Shown piece by piece: positions 41,081-50,202 of a DNA stretch of 64,000 nt. Every line of letters begins with the position of its first letter. The first letter of the stretch is position 1. The stretch is taken from NCBI RefSeq assembly GCF_000971215.1, contig NZ_BBMA01000005.1, positions 124,001-188,000 of the forward strand, read 5' to 3'. The position numbers and the translations under genes were made by a program. This DNA is from Demequina silvatica (GTDB lineage Bacteria; Actinomycetota; Actinomycetes; Actinomycetales; Demequinaceae). Under the pieces are notes generated by a model, which made no database searches, was not told the origin of the DNA, and saw nothing but the letters and a program-made list of their open reading frames with translations.

Positions 41081-41803
41081 TCACGTGGTCGCCACGCCGG
41101 CGAGCGAACCGACGATCGACGGACCCACGCCGGAGACGCGCTCGAGATCCTCGAGCGTGAGGAACGGGCCGTTGGCCTCGCGGTCCTCCACGATCCGTGC
41201 GGCGAGCACCGGGCCCACGCCCGGGATCTCCTCGAGCGCCGCGGCGTCCGCGGAGTTGAGGTTGATGAGCGCGGAGCCGCCCGTCGCCTCCCCGCCCTCC
41301 GCGCCCGCGCCCGCGGCCACCGCCGGTCCCGCGCGCGCCACGACGATGTGCTCGCCGTCCACCACGGGTCGCGCGAGGTTGATCGAGGACTCGTCGGCGC
41401 GACGCCCCAGGCCGCCCGCGAGCTCGATCGCGTCCGCGACCCGCGAGCCGGCCGCGACCTCCACGAGCCCCGGGCTGCCCACCGCGCCGCTCACGTGCAC
41501 CACGAGCGCCGCCGTAGACGTAAGCGCGAGCCCCGGCGAGGCCCCGGTCGACGGGCCCGCGGACACACCCGGCGAGGCGCCGGCCACCAGCGGGCTCATC
41601 GGCTCGGCGCGTAGCCCCCACCACGCGACAGCGGCGATCACCGCCACCACGGCGGCCGCCGTGAGGGCCGTCCGAGCGTCGAGCCGCCAGCGTGTGGGGT
41701 GGGGCGCGGGCGGCTCGGCGCCGTGGCCCGCGGCGTACGCGCGCGACGCGGCGTCCCGCAGCCCGGCCGACCACCGGGCCCGCACATCCTCGGAGGAGTC
41801 CAT
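41081..41803 (-). CDS. comEA: ComEA-like competence DNA-binding protein
   Basis: 240 residues: a cytoplasmic N-terminus, one membrane helix (TALTAAAVVAVIAAVAWWGL), a SLBB-type region (VVHVSGAVGSPGLVEVAAGS) and two C-terminal helix-hairpin-helix motifs, INLNSADAAALEEIPGVGPVLAARIV and LEDLERVSGVGPSIV (cores EIPGVGPVLAARI, VSGVGPSIV). It binds double-stranded DNA outside the membrane for delivery to ComEC. The ATG at 41803 is preferred; a GTG at 41812 is possible. It is the first gene of comEA-comEC-holA. Confidence 0.95.
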   Translation of the reverse strand: MDSSEDVRARWSAGLRDAASRAYAAGHGAEPPAPHPTRWRLDARTALTAAAVVAVIAAVAWWGLRAEPMSPLVAGASPGVSAGPSTGASPGLALTSTAALVVHVSGAVGSPGLVEVAAGSRVADAIELAGGLGRRADESSINLARPVVDGEHIVVARAGPAVAAGAGAEGGEATGGSALINLNSADAAALEEIPGVGPVLAARIVEDREANGPFLTLEDLERVSGVGPSIVGSLAGVATT

Positions 41804-41959
41804 GCCTGTCACGCTAGGAATCCCGCCCCGTGCGCGACACCGCCACCGCCGCATCCGTGGACAACGGCCGTCCTGCGCGGACCCGTGGACATCACCGCGC
41901 GCGCACGCCCCCAGAAGTGGGGTCTTGGCCGATAGCAGGAGCGTCGTCAGGATGGCCGT

Positions 41960-42520
41960 ATGGCCCAGACCGTCGCGCCCGCACAGCGGCGCACCCTGGT
42001 GATCGCGTGCACCGCGGCCCTCGCGGTCCTCGCGGGCGGCGCCGCGTACGCGCTGGCGGACGGTCCGCTCGACACCGATGGTGGGCTGGGTGTGTGCGCG
42101 CCGCAGCGCCCGGACGGCGTCACGCTGTACTACGCCGTGCTGCTGCCGAACACGGGCGCCAACGCGATCGATGTCTGGTCGGTGACCGCGACCGGCACCA
42201 ACCTCGGTTCCGTCGAGTTGCTCATCGATCCGACAGGCCCGGACGTGGGCCAGGCCATGGGGACCATGGAATGGCCCGCGGACAACGCCGACGACGCGGC
42301 GCAGGACATCATGGCCCGCGCCGTCGCTCCCGGCGACGCCGCCATCGAGCCAGGCGGGATGGGACAGCTGCTGGTCGCGTTCACGCCGCAGGACGCCGCC
42401 GCGCACGCCTGGGTGGACCGCATCGAGATCCGCTACGCGAGCGGGTGGCGCGACTACACCGAGACCTTCGACGGCTACCGGCTCGAGTTCACCCCGAGCG
42501 ACTCCTGCACGCTGGGCTGA
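41960..42520 (+). CDS. Small secreted or membrane-anchored protein, unknown
   Basis: 186 residues with an N-terminal hydrophobic segment (RTLVIACTAALAVLAGGAAYALA) that could be a signal peptide cleaved near residue 33, or an anchor. The mature part is acidic, predicted mostly beta, and has two Cys (GVCAPQRPD and DSCTLG), one at each end, able to form a disulfide. A run of small strands such as VTLYYAVLLPNTGANAIDVWSV suggests an immunoglobulin-like fold. No family recognised. It is divergent from comEA and convergent with the degV gene. Confidence 0.72.
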   Translation: MAQTVAPAQRRTLVIACTAALAVLAGGAAYALADGPLDTDGGLGVCAPQRPDGVTLYYAVLLPNTGANAIDVWSVTATGTNLGSVELLIDPTGPDVGQAMGTMEWPADNADDAAQDIMARAVAPGDAAIEPGGMGQLLVAFTPQDAAAHAWVDRIEIRYASGWRDYTETFDGYRLEFTPSDSCTLG

Positions 42521-42527
42521 GAACGGG

Positions 42528-43379
42528 TCAAACGGCCGCGAGGTCCGCGACCACCGCGGCCAGCGTGCCGGGCCCCACGTGCACGGCCAGCACCGCGCTC
42601 ACCTCCGCCACCGTGACCGGGGCGACGTCGGGATGGCGCGCCTCGATCTCGGCCGCCACCGACGCGGCCTGCTCCGCCGCGCCCACGCCCATGACCGCCA
42701 CCGCGGGCCTCGCGCACCTGGCCAGCGCATCGTCCACCGCGGCGTGAAGGGCCGCCCGCGCGCGGGCGAGGCCCCGCACGCGCGACGCGAGGACCACCTC
42801 GCCGTCCCTCACCTCGAGCACCGGGCGGATGCCCAGCACGCGCCCGACCGCCGCGACCGCGGGGCCCACGCGGCCGCCGCGCCGGAGGTGCTCGACGGAC
42901 TCGACCGTGAACACGCAGCGCGAGCCGGCGGACACGGCGCGCGCGACCGCCGCAACCTCGGCGGCCTCCGCGCCGGCGGCCGCGGCCTGAGCGGCCGCGA
43001 TCGCCGCGAAACCCGACGCCATCGCGACGGTCCTGGTATCGACCACCTCGACGGGCACGGCCGCCCGGCCGGCGGCCGCCCGAGCGGCCTCGCAGGTCCC
43101 GGACAGCGCGCCGGACATGGCCAGCAGGACGATGCGCCGGGCACCGGCCGCGACGGCCGTCGCGATGGCCTGGTCGAAGGCCGCGGGGGTGGGCTGGGAG
43201 GTCGAGACGTCGGTGCCGGCGCGGAGGTGGTCGACCACCTCGGCGGGTCCGATCTCGACGCCCTCGGCGCGCGCGTCGCCGTCCACGACCACCTGCAGCG
43301 GCACCACCCCGATGCCCCACCGCTCCGCGAGATGCGGCGGCAGCGAGGCGGCGGAGTCGGCGATGACGGCGACGGTCAT
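42528..43379 (-). CDS. DegV family fatty-acid-binding protein
   Basis: 283 residues. DegV/FakB proteins hold a fatty acid for phosphorylation by FakA. The typical features are VAVIADSAASLPPHLAE at the N-terminus, TSQPTPAAF (about 60), MSGALSGTCEAA and the RRGGRVG turn. Residues lining the acyl pocket are not readable with certainty. It is on the minus strand, 49 bases after leuS. No FakA gene is visible in the window. Two dispersed words lie in it. Confidence 0.92.
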   Translation of the reverse strand: MTVAVIADSAASLPPHLAERWGIGVVPLQVVVDGDARAEGVEIGPAEVVDHLRAGTDVSTSQPTPAAFDQAIATAVAAGARRIVLLAMSGALSGTCEAARAAAGRAAVPVEVVDTRTVAMASGFAAIAAAQAAAAGAEAAEVAAVARAVSAGSRCVFTVESVEHLRRGGRVGPAVAAVGRVLGIRPVLEVRDGEVVLASRVRGLARARAALHAAVDDALARCARPAVAVMGVGAAEQAASVAAEIEARHPDVAPVTVAEVSAVLAVHVGPGTLAAVVADLAAV

Positions 43380-43428
43380 GGCGTCACCCTAGCGACGGTG
43401 GCGACCTGCGAGGCGCTGCGGCGCGGGA

Positions 43429-45915
43429 TCAGCCGATGACGATGTTGACCAGGCGCGGCGCCTTCACGATCACCGTGCGGATCGACGCATCCCCGATCGC
43501 GCGCTTGGCGCCGTCCGTCTCGAGGGCGAGCGAGCGCAGCTCGTCCTGACCGATGCCCGGGGGCACCTCGAGGCGGTCGCGCACCTTGCCCATCACCTGG
43601 ACGATGCACGTGACGGTCTCCTCGACCAGCAGCGACCGGTCGACGGCCGGGTAGGTCGCGAGCGCCACGTCGGAGTGGCCGAGCATCGACCACATGTCCT
43701 CCGCCGTGTACGGAGCGAACAGGCTCAGCAGGATCGCGACGGCCTCGGCGGCCTCGCGCACCGCCGGGTCGGCCGGGCCGGCGCCCGAGTCGATCACCTT
43801 GCGGGTGGCGTTGACCAGCTCCATGGTGCGGGCCACCACGACGTTGAACTTGAAGCCCTCGACCAGCTCCTGCGACTCCGCCAGCGCCTTGTGCGTGACG
43901 GCACGCAGCGCGGCGTCGCCGGTGGCGGCGTCGACCCCCGGCGCGGACTCGACGTCGCGCGCCAGGCGCCACGCACGGGCGAGGAACTTCTGCGAGCCGG
44001 CGGGCGAGACGTCCGCCCAGTCGATGTCGTCCTCCGGCGGGCCGGCGAACGCCATGGTGAGGCGCACGGCGTCGACGCCGAACTCGTCGAGCTGCTCGGA
44101 CAGGCGCACCAGGTTGCCGCGCGACTTCGACATCGCGGAGCCGTCCATGAGGACCATGCCCTGGTTGAGCAGCGCGGTGAAGGGCTCGCCGAAGTCGATC
44201 ATCCCCATGTCGCGCAGCGCCTTGGTGAAGAAGCGCGAGTACAGGAGGTGCAGGATCGCGTGGGTCACGCCGCCGACGTACTGGTCGATGGGCGCCCAGC
44301 GCTTGGCCTCCTCCACGTCGAACGGGCCATCCGTCTTCCCGGGCGACAGGTAGCGCAGGAAGTACCAGGACGAATCCACGAAGGTGTCCATGGTGTCGGT
44401 GTCGCGCAGCGCCGGCGCGTCGCAGCGCGGGCAGGTGGTGTTGACCCAGTCCGAGGCCGCCGCGAGCGGCGACTGGCCCTTGGGCTTGAGGTCGAGACCC
44501 TCGGCGTTCGGCAGCTTCACGGGGAGCTGGTCGTCGGGGACCGGGACCTCGCCGCATGCCTCGCAGTGGATGATCGGGATGGGCGTGCCCCAGTAGCGCT
44601 GGCGCGAGATCAGCCAGTCGCGCAGGCGGTAGTTGGTGGCCGCGTCGCCGGTGCCGGCCGCGGACAGCTCCGCGACGATCGCCTCGATCGCCGCCGCCTT
44701 CTCGAGCCCGTCCAGCGAGCCCGAGTTCACCAGGACCCCGTCGCCCGTCGCGGCCACACCCGTGGCCGCCGGGTCGCCGAAAGGCTCCCCCGCATCGTCC
44801 CGGCAGTCGAGGACCACGCGGACGGGAAGCGACATGGCGCGGGCGAAGTCGAGGTCGCGCTGGTCGTGCGCGGGCACGGCCATGATCGCGCCGTGGCCGT
44901 AGTCGGCCAGCACGTAGTCGGAGGCCCAGATGGGCAGGCGCTCGCCGTTGACCGGGTTGATGCCGTAGCGCTGCAGGAACACGCCGGTCTTGGGGCGGTC
45001 GGTGGCGAGGCGGTCGATCTCGGACTCGCCCTTCACCTTCTCGACGTAGGTCGCGAACGCGTCCTGCGTGGCGGCGTCGGCCCCGGTCGCCAGCTCGGCG
45101 GCCAGGTCGGAGTCCGCCGCGACCACCATGAAGGTCGCGCCGTGGAGCGTGTCCGGGCGGGTCGTGTAGATGGTGATGGGCTGCTCGCGGCCCTCGATCT
45201 CGAACGTCACGTCCGCGCCGCGCGAGCGGCCGATCCAGTTGCGCTGCATCGCGATGACCTTGGACGGCCACGTCTCACGCAGGTCCTCGAGGCCGTCGAG
45301 CAGCTCGTCGGCGTACTCGGTGACCTTGAAGTACCACTGGTTGAGCTTCTTCTTGGTGACGGGGGTGTCGCATCGCTCGCACAGCCCGCCGACCACCTGC
45401 TCGTTCGCGAGCACGGTCTGGTCCTTGGGGCACCAGTTGACGTTCGAGTGCTTGCGGTACGCGAGGCCGCGCTCGAACAGGCGCGTGAAGATCCACTGGT
45501 TCCAGTGGTAGTAGTCCGAACGGTGCGTCATGAGCACGCGGTCCCAGTCGAACGAGCACGCGTAGCGCTTCATCGAGCTCAGCTGCTGCGCGATGTTGTC
45601 CTCGGTCCAGCCGGCCGGGTCCACGCCGCGCTTGATCGCCGCGTTCTCCGCGGGCAGGCCGAAGGAGTCCCAGCCGATCGGGTGGAGGACGTTGAAGCCC
45701 TTCTGCACCCAGTGGCGCGCGATGACGTCGCCCAGCGCGTACGCCTCGGCGTGACCCATGTGCAGGTCGCCCGACGGGTACGGGAACATGTCGAGCACGT
45801 ACTTGGTGGGACGCGCATCGTCCTCGCGGCCCGAGCGGAACGGCTGGCGCTCCTCCCACACGGGAAGCCAGCGGTCCTCGATGGCGCGGAACTTGTAGCG
45901 GTGCTCGTCGGTCAT
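43429..45915 (-). CDS. leuS: Leucyl-tRNA synthetase
   Basis: Charges tRNA-Leu. About 828 residues. The class I HIGH motif appears as [15 protein letters not shown] and the KMSKS loop as [10 protein letters not shown], with Ala in place of the first Lys. The editing domain ([18 protein letters not shown]) and a zinc-ribbon pair (HCEACGE, CPRCDA) are present. ATG 45915 ([16 protein letters not shown]) is preferred; a GTG at 45930 would add five residues. Two dispersed words fall in weakly conserved loops. It follows its own leader space with another dispersed word at 45949. Confidence 0.96.
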   Translation of the reverse strand: MTDEHRYKFRAIEDRWLPVWEERQPFRSGREDDARPTKYVLDMFPYPSGDLHMGHAEAYALGDVIARHWVQKGFNVLHPIGWDSFGLPAENAAIKRGVDPAGWTEDNIAQQLSSMKRYACSFDWDRVLMTHRSDYYHWNQWIFTRLFERGLAYRKHSNVNWCPKDQTVLANEQVVGGLCERCDTPVTKKKLNQWYFKVTEYADELLDGLEDLRETWPSKVIAMQRNWIGRSRGADVTFEIEGREQPITIYTTRPDTLHGATFMVVAADSDLAAELATGADAATQDAFATYVEKVKGESEIDRLATDRPKTGVFLQRYGINPVNGERLPIWASDYVLADYGHGAIMAVPAHDQRDLDFARAMSLPVRVVLDCRDDAGEPFGDPAATGVAATGDGVLVNSGSLDGLEKAAAIEAIVAELSAAGTGDAATNYRLRDWLISRQRYWGTPIPIIHCEACGEVPVPDDQLPVKLPNAEGLDLKPKGQSPLAAASDWVNTTCPRCDAPALRDTDTMDTFVDSSWYFLRYLSPGKTDGPFDVEEAKRWAPIDQYVGGVTHAILHLLYSRFFTKALRDMGMIDFGEPFTALLNQGMVLMDGSAMSKSRGNLVRLSEQLDEFGVDAVRLTMAFAGPPEDDIDWADVSPAGSQKFLARAWRLARDVESAPGVDAATGDAALRAVTHKALAESQELVEGFKFNVVVARTMELVNATRKVIDSGAGPADPAVREAAEAVAILLSLFAPYTAEDMWSMLGHSDVALATYPAVDRSLLVEETVTCIVQVMGKVRDRLEVPPGIGQDELRSLALETDGAKRAIGDASIRTVIVKAPRLVNIVIG

Positions 45916-46091
45916 GGGCGTCTCGGTCACCCGAGAGATTCTACCGAGGGACGATGCGGCGGCTGGCCGCCTCGAGAACACGCTCGCGGAGTGCTCTTCG
46001 CCACACCGTCGTCGTCGACGTCACCCGGTGTCGCTACAGTGCGTTCACCGGCAGAGCGCAGGGTGCCTCCCCGGCTGAGGGAGTGTGGCCC

Positions 46092-47369
46092 GTGCCCATC
46101 GCAGCGTCCCGTCGGGTACGCATCGCTGCCATCGTTGCCGCGATGCTCCTCGCTCTCGGCATCACGGCGGCCGCCGAGCCCGCCCGCGCGGACGCCGCGA
46201 CTCGCTCCATCTCCGGCACCGTCGCACTCCCCGAGGGCGCGCCGCTCGACTACTACCGCTTCGTCTTCGTGCGGGCGACCGGCCTGGACGGCCAGGCGGG
46301 CGGCTTCGTCGCCGTGTCGCGCACCGACGGCTCGTACACGTTGGACGGGCTCGCGCCGGGGCGCTATCGCGTCGCCTTCCCGCTCTCCCTCACCACGGAG
46401 ACGCAGTCGCTCAGCATGCCGGCTCTGGTGCGCACGTCCTACTGGCCGGGCGCGGTCACCCAGGGCACCTCGACGCCCGTGGACGTGACCGCCGCGGACG
46501 CCACACGCATCGACCAGACCATGGAGTGGTCGGGCACGCTGTCCGGGAAGGTGACGGTTCTCAGCGAATCGATCGCGAGGCCGAACCTGAGCCAGGTCGG
46601 CGTGTGGCTTGCCGGTGCCCGGGGCACGCACTTCCACGTCTCGCCGGGAGCGTACGGCTTCACCTTCACGAACCTTCCGCCCGACACGTACGACGTCTCG
46701 TTCGGCGCCTCCGAGTGGGCGCTGCCCGACGTCGCGTCCGAGTGGTACGACGACGCGTACTCGTATACGGACGCGACCCGGGTCACCGTCGCCCCGCGCG
46801 CCGCCGTCACCGGCATCGACGCGGTGCTCGAGAAGGGCGCGTGGTCGGCGACGCCCCGGCCCACGATCGCGTCTCGCGCGCTCACCGCCGGCGCGACGCT
46901 CACCGCGCGGACCGGGACCTGGATCCCGTCGATGACCCCGGCCTACCAGTGGCGGCGCAACGGCGCACCCATCGCGGGCGCGACCGCATCGACGTACCGG
47001 CTCACCACCGCTGATCGCGGCGCCGCCGTCACGGTCGCGGTGACTGCCGTCCGCGCGGGCTTCGATGCCATCACCCGCACCTCGGCGCCCGTCGGCGTTC
47101 CGCGCGTGTTCGCGACCGCGCCCATCCCCACCGTCTCCGGCACCCCGCGCGTCGGCAAGGTCCTCACGGCCGCGGCCGGGACGTGGAGCCCGCGCGCCTC
47201 CCTCGCGTACCGGTGGCTGCGCGACGGGCGCCCGATCGCGGGCGCCAGCAAGGCGAGCTACACGCTCACGGCGCAGGACCGGGGCGACCGGATCAGGGTG
47301 CGGGTGACGGGCACGCGCGCGGGATATGTCACAGCGACGCGGTTGAGCGAGGCGCGACTGGTCCGCTGA
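46092..47369 (+). CDS. Secreted surface protein with two Ig-like repeats
   Basis: 425 residues. The signal peptide (RRVRIAAIVAAMLLALGITAAAEPARADA) probably ends near residue 37. Next come carboxypeptidase-regulatory-like beta domains (SISGTVALPEG, TDGSYTLDGLAPGRYRVAF, and a second copy), then two repeats of about 85 residues of the form GTW.P...YxWxRxGxPIAGA.xxxYxLtxxDrG. The GTG start follows GAGGGAG. The last repeat resembles the C-terminal domain of the following CAP protein. No enzymatic motif is visible; a cell-surface binding role is likely. Confidence 0.82.
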   Translation: MPIAASRRVRIAAIVAAMLLALGITAAAEPARADAATRSISGTVALPEGAPLDYYRFVFVRATGLDGQAGGFVAVSRTDGSYTLDGLAPGRYRVAFPLSLTTETQSLSMPALVRTSYWPGAVTQGTSTPVDVTAADATRIDQTMEWSGTLSGKVTVLSESIARPNLSQVGVWLAGARGTHFHVSPGAYGFTFTNLPPDTYDVSFGASEWALPDVASEWYDDAYSYTDATRVTVAPRAAVTGIDAVLEKGAWSATPRPTIASRALTAGATLTARTGTWIPSMTPAYQWRRNGAPIAGATASTYRLTTADRGAAVTVAVTAVRAGFDAITRTSAPVGVPRVFATAPIPTVSGTPRVGKVLTAAAGTWSPRASLAYRWLRDGRPIAGASKASYTLTAQDRGDRIRVRVTGTRAGYVTATRLSEARLVR

Positions 47370-47414
47370 CGGCCGGAGTGCAATACCTCACATCCCACGC
47401 ATAGACACGGCTCA

Positions 47415-47442
47415 CGCTCGTGTGGCCTACCCCACACGAGCG
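47415..47442 (+). terminator. Terminator hairpin after the Ig-like protein
   Basis: CGCTCGTGTGG (47415-47425) and CCACACGAGCG (47432-47442) form a perfect 11-bp stem with a six-base loop, followed by ACCGTTTCC. It separates the Ig-like gene from the CAP gene, which therefore has its own promoter in the A/T-richer stretch after it. Confidence 0.78.
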
Positions 47443-47529
47443 ACCGTTTCCGCAACCTTTCGGACAACATGCCGATATCCAACCTGGAAGCGGGCGCAGT
47501 AGACCCCGCTCACCTTCGAGGAGGCCAGC

Positions 47530-48291
47530 ATGCGCCCGTCCGCCACCGCGGTCCCGCACACCCTGGCGCGTCGTGTCGCGCTCATCGTCACCGCTGCGTT
47601 CGTCGCGGCGTTCGTCATGAGCTCCGGCCCGGCTGACGCCGCGACCGATCCCCTGACCAAGGTGCTGCAGCGCACCAACGCTCACCGCCAGGACGAGGGC
47701 CTCAAGCCGCTCACCCTGCGCGCAGGGATCGTCGACGTGTCGCAGGGCTGGAGCGGCCACATGAAGGCGACGCGCACGCTGGCGCACAACCCGAACTTCT
47801 ACGAGCAGATGCCGAACGGCGCCTCGAGCGCCGCGGAGAACGTCGGTTACGCCTGCGGCTTCGGCGGCAAGGCAAACAACACCGCTCAGATCATGAGCGG
47901 CTGGCTGAAGTCCGCGGGCCACGAGGCCAACATCACGGGCAACTTCACCCAGATCGGCATCGGCATCGCGTACAACAGCTCGACCGACTGCGCGTGGGCC
48001 ACCCAGAACTTCGGCAAGTACCCGCTGACGTTCAACCAGGCCCCGCGCCCGGAGGTCAACGGCACCATGAAGATGGGCAAGACCGTCGCCGCCCGCACCG
48101 GCACGTGGAGCCCCACCCCGAACCTCTCCTACAAGTGGCTGCGCGACGGCAAGGTCATCACCGGCGCCACCGGCAAGTACTACAAGCTCCGCTGGGCCGA
48201 CAAGGGCCACACCATCAAGGTGCGCGTCATCGCCAAGAAGACCGGTTACACCACCACCACCCGCCTCAGCCCGGGGGTCAAGTTCCGCTGA
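47530..48291 (+). CDS. Secreted CAP-domain protein with C-terminal Ig-like repeat
   Basis: 253 residues: signal peptide (VALIVTAAFVAAFVMSSGPADA), then a CAP/SCP-PR1 domain of about 125 residues with NAHRQDEGLKPL, SQGWSGHM, AENVGYACG and a GIGIAYNSSTDCAWATQNFG block (core CAWATQNFG), then one repeat GTWSPTPNLSYKWLRDGKVITGATGKYYKLRWADKGH. CAP proteins bind sterols or lipids or act extracellularly in unclear ways. ATG 47530 follows GAGGAGG. The same repeat occurs in the gene before. Confidence 0.9.
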   Translation: MRPSATAVPHTLARRVALIVTAAFVAAFVMSSGPADAATDPLTKVLQRTNAHRQDEGLKPLTLRAGIVDVSQGWSGHMKATRTLAHNPNFYEQMPNGASSAAENVGYACGFGGKANNTAQIMSGWLKSAGHEANITGNFTQIGIGIAYNSSTDCAWATQNFGKYPLTFNQAPRPEVNGTMKMGKTVAARTGTWSPTPNLSYKWLRDGKVITGATGKYYKLRWADKGHTIKVRVIAKKTGYTTTTRLSPGVKFR

Positions 48292-48414
48292 TCCCGGGAC
48301 GATGTCGGGCCCGCGTGGCACCATGGAGGAACGCGCGCGTCCGGACGGACCTCGACCCGCGGTCGACGGCCCCTCATCGCGCCGCGCGGCTCCGCAGGTG
48401 GAGGGAGGGAACCC

Positions 48415-50190
48415 ATGGCGGACGGTGGCGGGACCGGCTGGCGCCGGAGCCTGCTCACGGGGATCACGACGCTGACGGCGGCCTCCACGCTCGCCTTCGC
48501 CGCCGTGCCCGCCCACGCCGCCACGGTGTCGCCTTCACCCTCGCCCGCCGCGGGCGAGCAGGTGGACGATGCCCCGGTCGCCTCCGCGGAGCCGTCACCC
48601 GAGGCGTCGGTCGCCTCGCCCGAGCCCTCCTCCACCGCGACGTCATCGCCCAGGCCCACACCCACGTCCTCCCCCACCGGCACCGCGAAGCCCGACCCGC
48701 AGCCTGCTCCGAAGCCTGACCCGGACCCGGACCCCGACCCGAAGCCGTCCGGCACCACGGACCCCGCGCCGGACCGCGAGCCGGCCGCCGCGCCGCCGGC
48801 CGACCCCGCTCCCCTCCCCGCACCCGAGGCGACGCCGTACGACCCGGACGCCCCCGCATCGTCCGGCGTGCCCGCCCCGGACCCCATCGGAAGGGTGACG
48901 TTCGACGACGTGTCCGGCGTGCTGGGCGACCCGACGTACTCGGAGTTCGCCGCGGCGATCGCGTGGATGGGCCGCGCGGGGATCGACGGCGGCACGCTCA
49001 CGGAGGCGGGACGCGCGTTCGCGCCCGAGCTCGACGTGACGCGTGGCGAGTTCGCCGCCTTCCTCTACCGGCTCGCGGGGTCGCCCGCGACGGTGGTGCC
49101 GCGCGGCTCGCCGTTCGCGGACGCCGGCCGCCGCGACACGGAGCACGCAGCCGAGATCGCGTGGCTCGCCGCGCAGGGCGTGGTGGTGGGCGAGCGTGAC
49201 GGCGTGCGGCGGCTGTTCCGTCCCGACGACGCCCTCACGCGGGGCGACATGGCGCGCATGCTGTACCGCTTCGCGGGCGCGCCCGTCGCGCGGAAGGCGG
49301 ACGCCGCGCCGTACGCGGACGTGGCAGGCGGCTCCCAGATGGACGATGCCGTGGCGTGGCTGGCCGCCGAGGTCGCCGAGTTCGGATGGGAGGGCCCGGA
49401 CGGGCTCGAGTACCGCCCCGAGGAGACCCTCACACGCGGCGCCGCCGCCGCGGTGCTGTTCCTCGCCCACCGCGCGGGCGTGGGCTTCGCGGCGTGGGAC
49501 GCGCCGCTGCGGCTGGTGGACCCCACCGTGGTCGCGGTCGCGGTGGACTCCGCGCTGAACCTCCGCACGGGCCCGTCGCTGGCGGCGGACGTCGCCGGGC
49601 AGCGCGCAGACGGAGAGACGCTCGCGACCACCGGCGCCGTGACGCGCAGCGGATGGGTCGAGGTGCGCGTGGACGGGCGGCTGCTGTGGGTCTCGCCCGA
49701 CTACCTCGAGGTCGAGGCGACCGCCGGCGCGACCGCCGGCGCGACCGCCGGAGAAGGCGCGGGCACCACCCGCCCGGCCCTCGCATCGTCCTACCGGAAC
49801 GGCATGATCCCGGCCTCCGCGCTGTGCGGCCTCAGCTGGAACCCGGGGCTGCTGCTCGCGTGCGGCGCGGCGGCGGACCTGGAGCGGCTCGACGCGGCCT
49901 TCGAGGCGACGTTCGGGCTGCACATCCCGGTGGGCGGCGCCTACCGCGACTATGCGGGGCAGGTGGCCGCGACCGCGAGGTACGGTGGCATGGCGGCGGT
50001 GCCGGGCACGTCTAACCACGGCTGGGGCGAGGCGATCGACCTGTCCGAGCCGGGCATGCCGGGTGGCTGGGACGGCGAGGCGTACGCCTGGCTGATCGCG
50101 ACCGCTCCCGCGTTCGGATGGACGCTGCCCGGGTGGGCGCGACCTGATGGAGCCAAGCCCGAGCCGTGGCACCTCGAGCACGTCGGGTGA
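48415..50190 (+). CDS. SLH-SH3-VanY surface peptidase
   Basis: 591 residues. A signal peptide is followed by a Pro/Ser/Thr/Asp-rich linker (about 40-160, with repeated PDPDP units), three S-layer homology modules (about 163-370, VTRGEFAAFLYRLAG, LTRGDMARMLYRFAG, LTRGAAAAVLFLAHR), a bacterial SH3 domain (VDSALNLRTGPSLAADVAG), a short TAGATAGATAG repeat and a C-terminal VanY-type D-Ala-D-Ala carboxypeptidase with SNHGWGEAIDL and EPWHLEHVG. It should be held at the wall by the SLH modules and trim peptidoglycan. Three dispersed-word variants or copies lie in linkers. ATG 48415 follows GGAGGGAGGG. Confidence 0.9.
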   Translation: MADGGGTGWRRSLLTGITTLTAASTLAFAAVPAHAATVSPSPSPAAGEQVDDAPVASAEPSPEASVASPEPSSTATSSPRPTPTSSPTGTAKPDPQPAPKPDPDPDPDPKPSGTTDPAPDREPAAAPPADPAPLPAPEATPYDPDAPASSGVPAPDPIGRVTFDDVSGVLGDPTYSEFAAAIAWMGRAGIDGGTLTEAGRAFAPELDVTRGEFAAFLYRLAGSPATVVPRGSPFADAGRRDTEHAAEIAWLAAQGVVVGERDGVRRLFRPDDALTRGDMARMLYRFAGAPVARKADAAPYADVAGGSQMDDAVAWLAAEVAEFGWEGPDGLEYRPEETLTRGAAAAVLFLAHRAGVGFAAWDAPLRLVDPTVVAVAVDSALNLRTGPSLAADVAGQRADGETLATTGAVTRSGWVEVRVDGRLLWVSPDYLEVEATAGATAGATAGEGAGTTRPALASSYRNGMIPASALCGLSWNPGLLLACGAAADLERLDAAFEATFGLHIPVGGAYRDYAGQVAATARYGGMAAVPGTSNHGWGEAIDLSEPGMPGGWDGEAYAWLIATAPAFGWTLPGWARPDGAKPEPWHLEHVG

Positions 50191-50202
50191 CGCGCGCGGC
50201 GG

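Noticed and set aside
43429..45981. A longer N-terminus for LeuS starting at 45981
   Set aside because: The added residues are not conserved, and the dispersed word at 45949 lies there; ATG 45915 gives the standard LeuS start.
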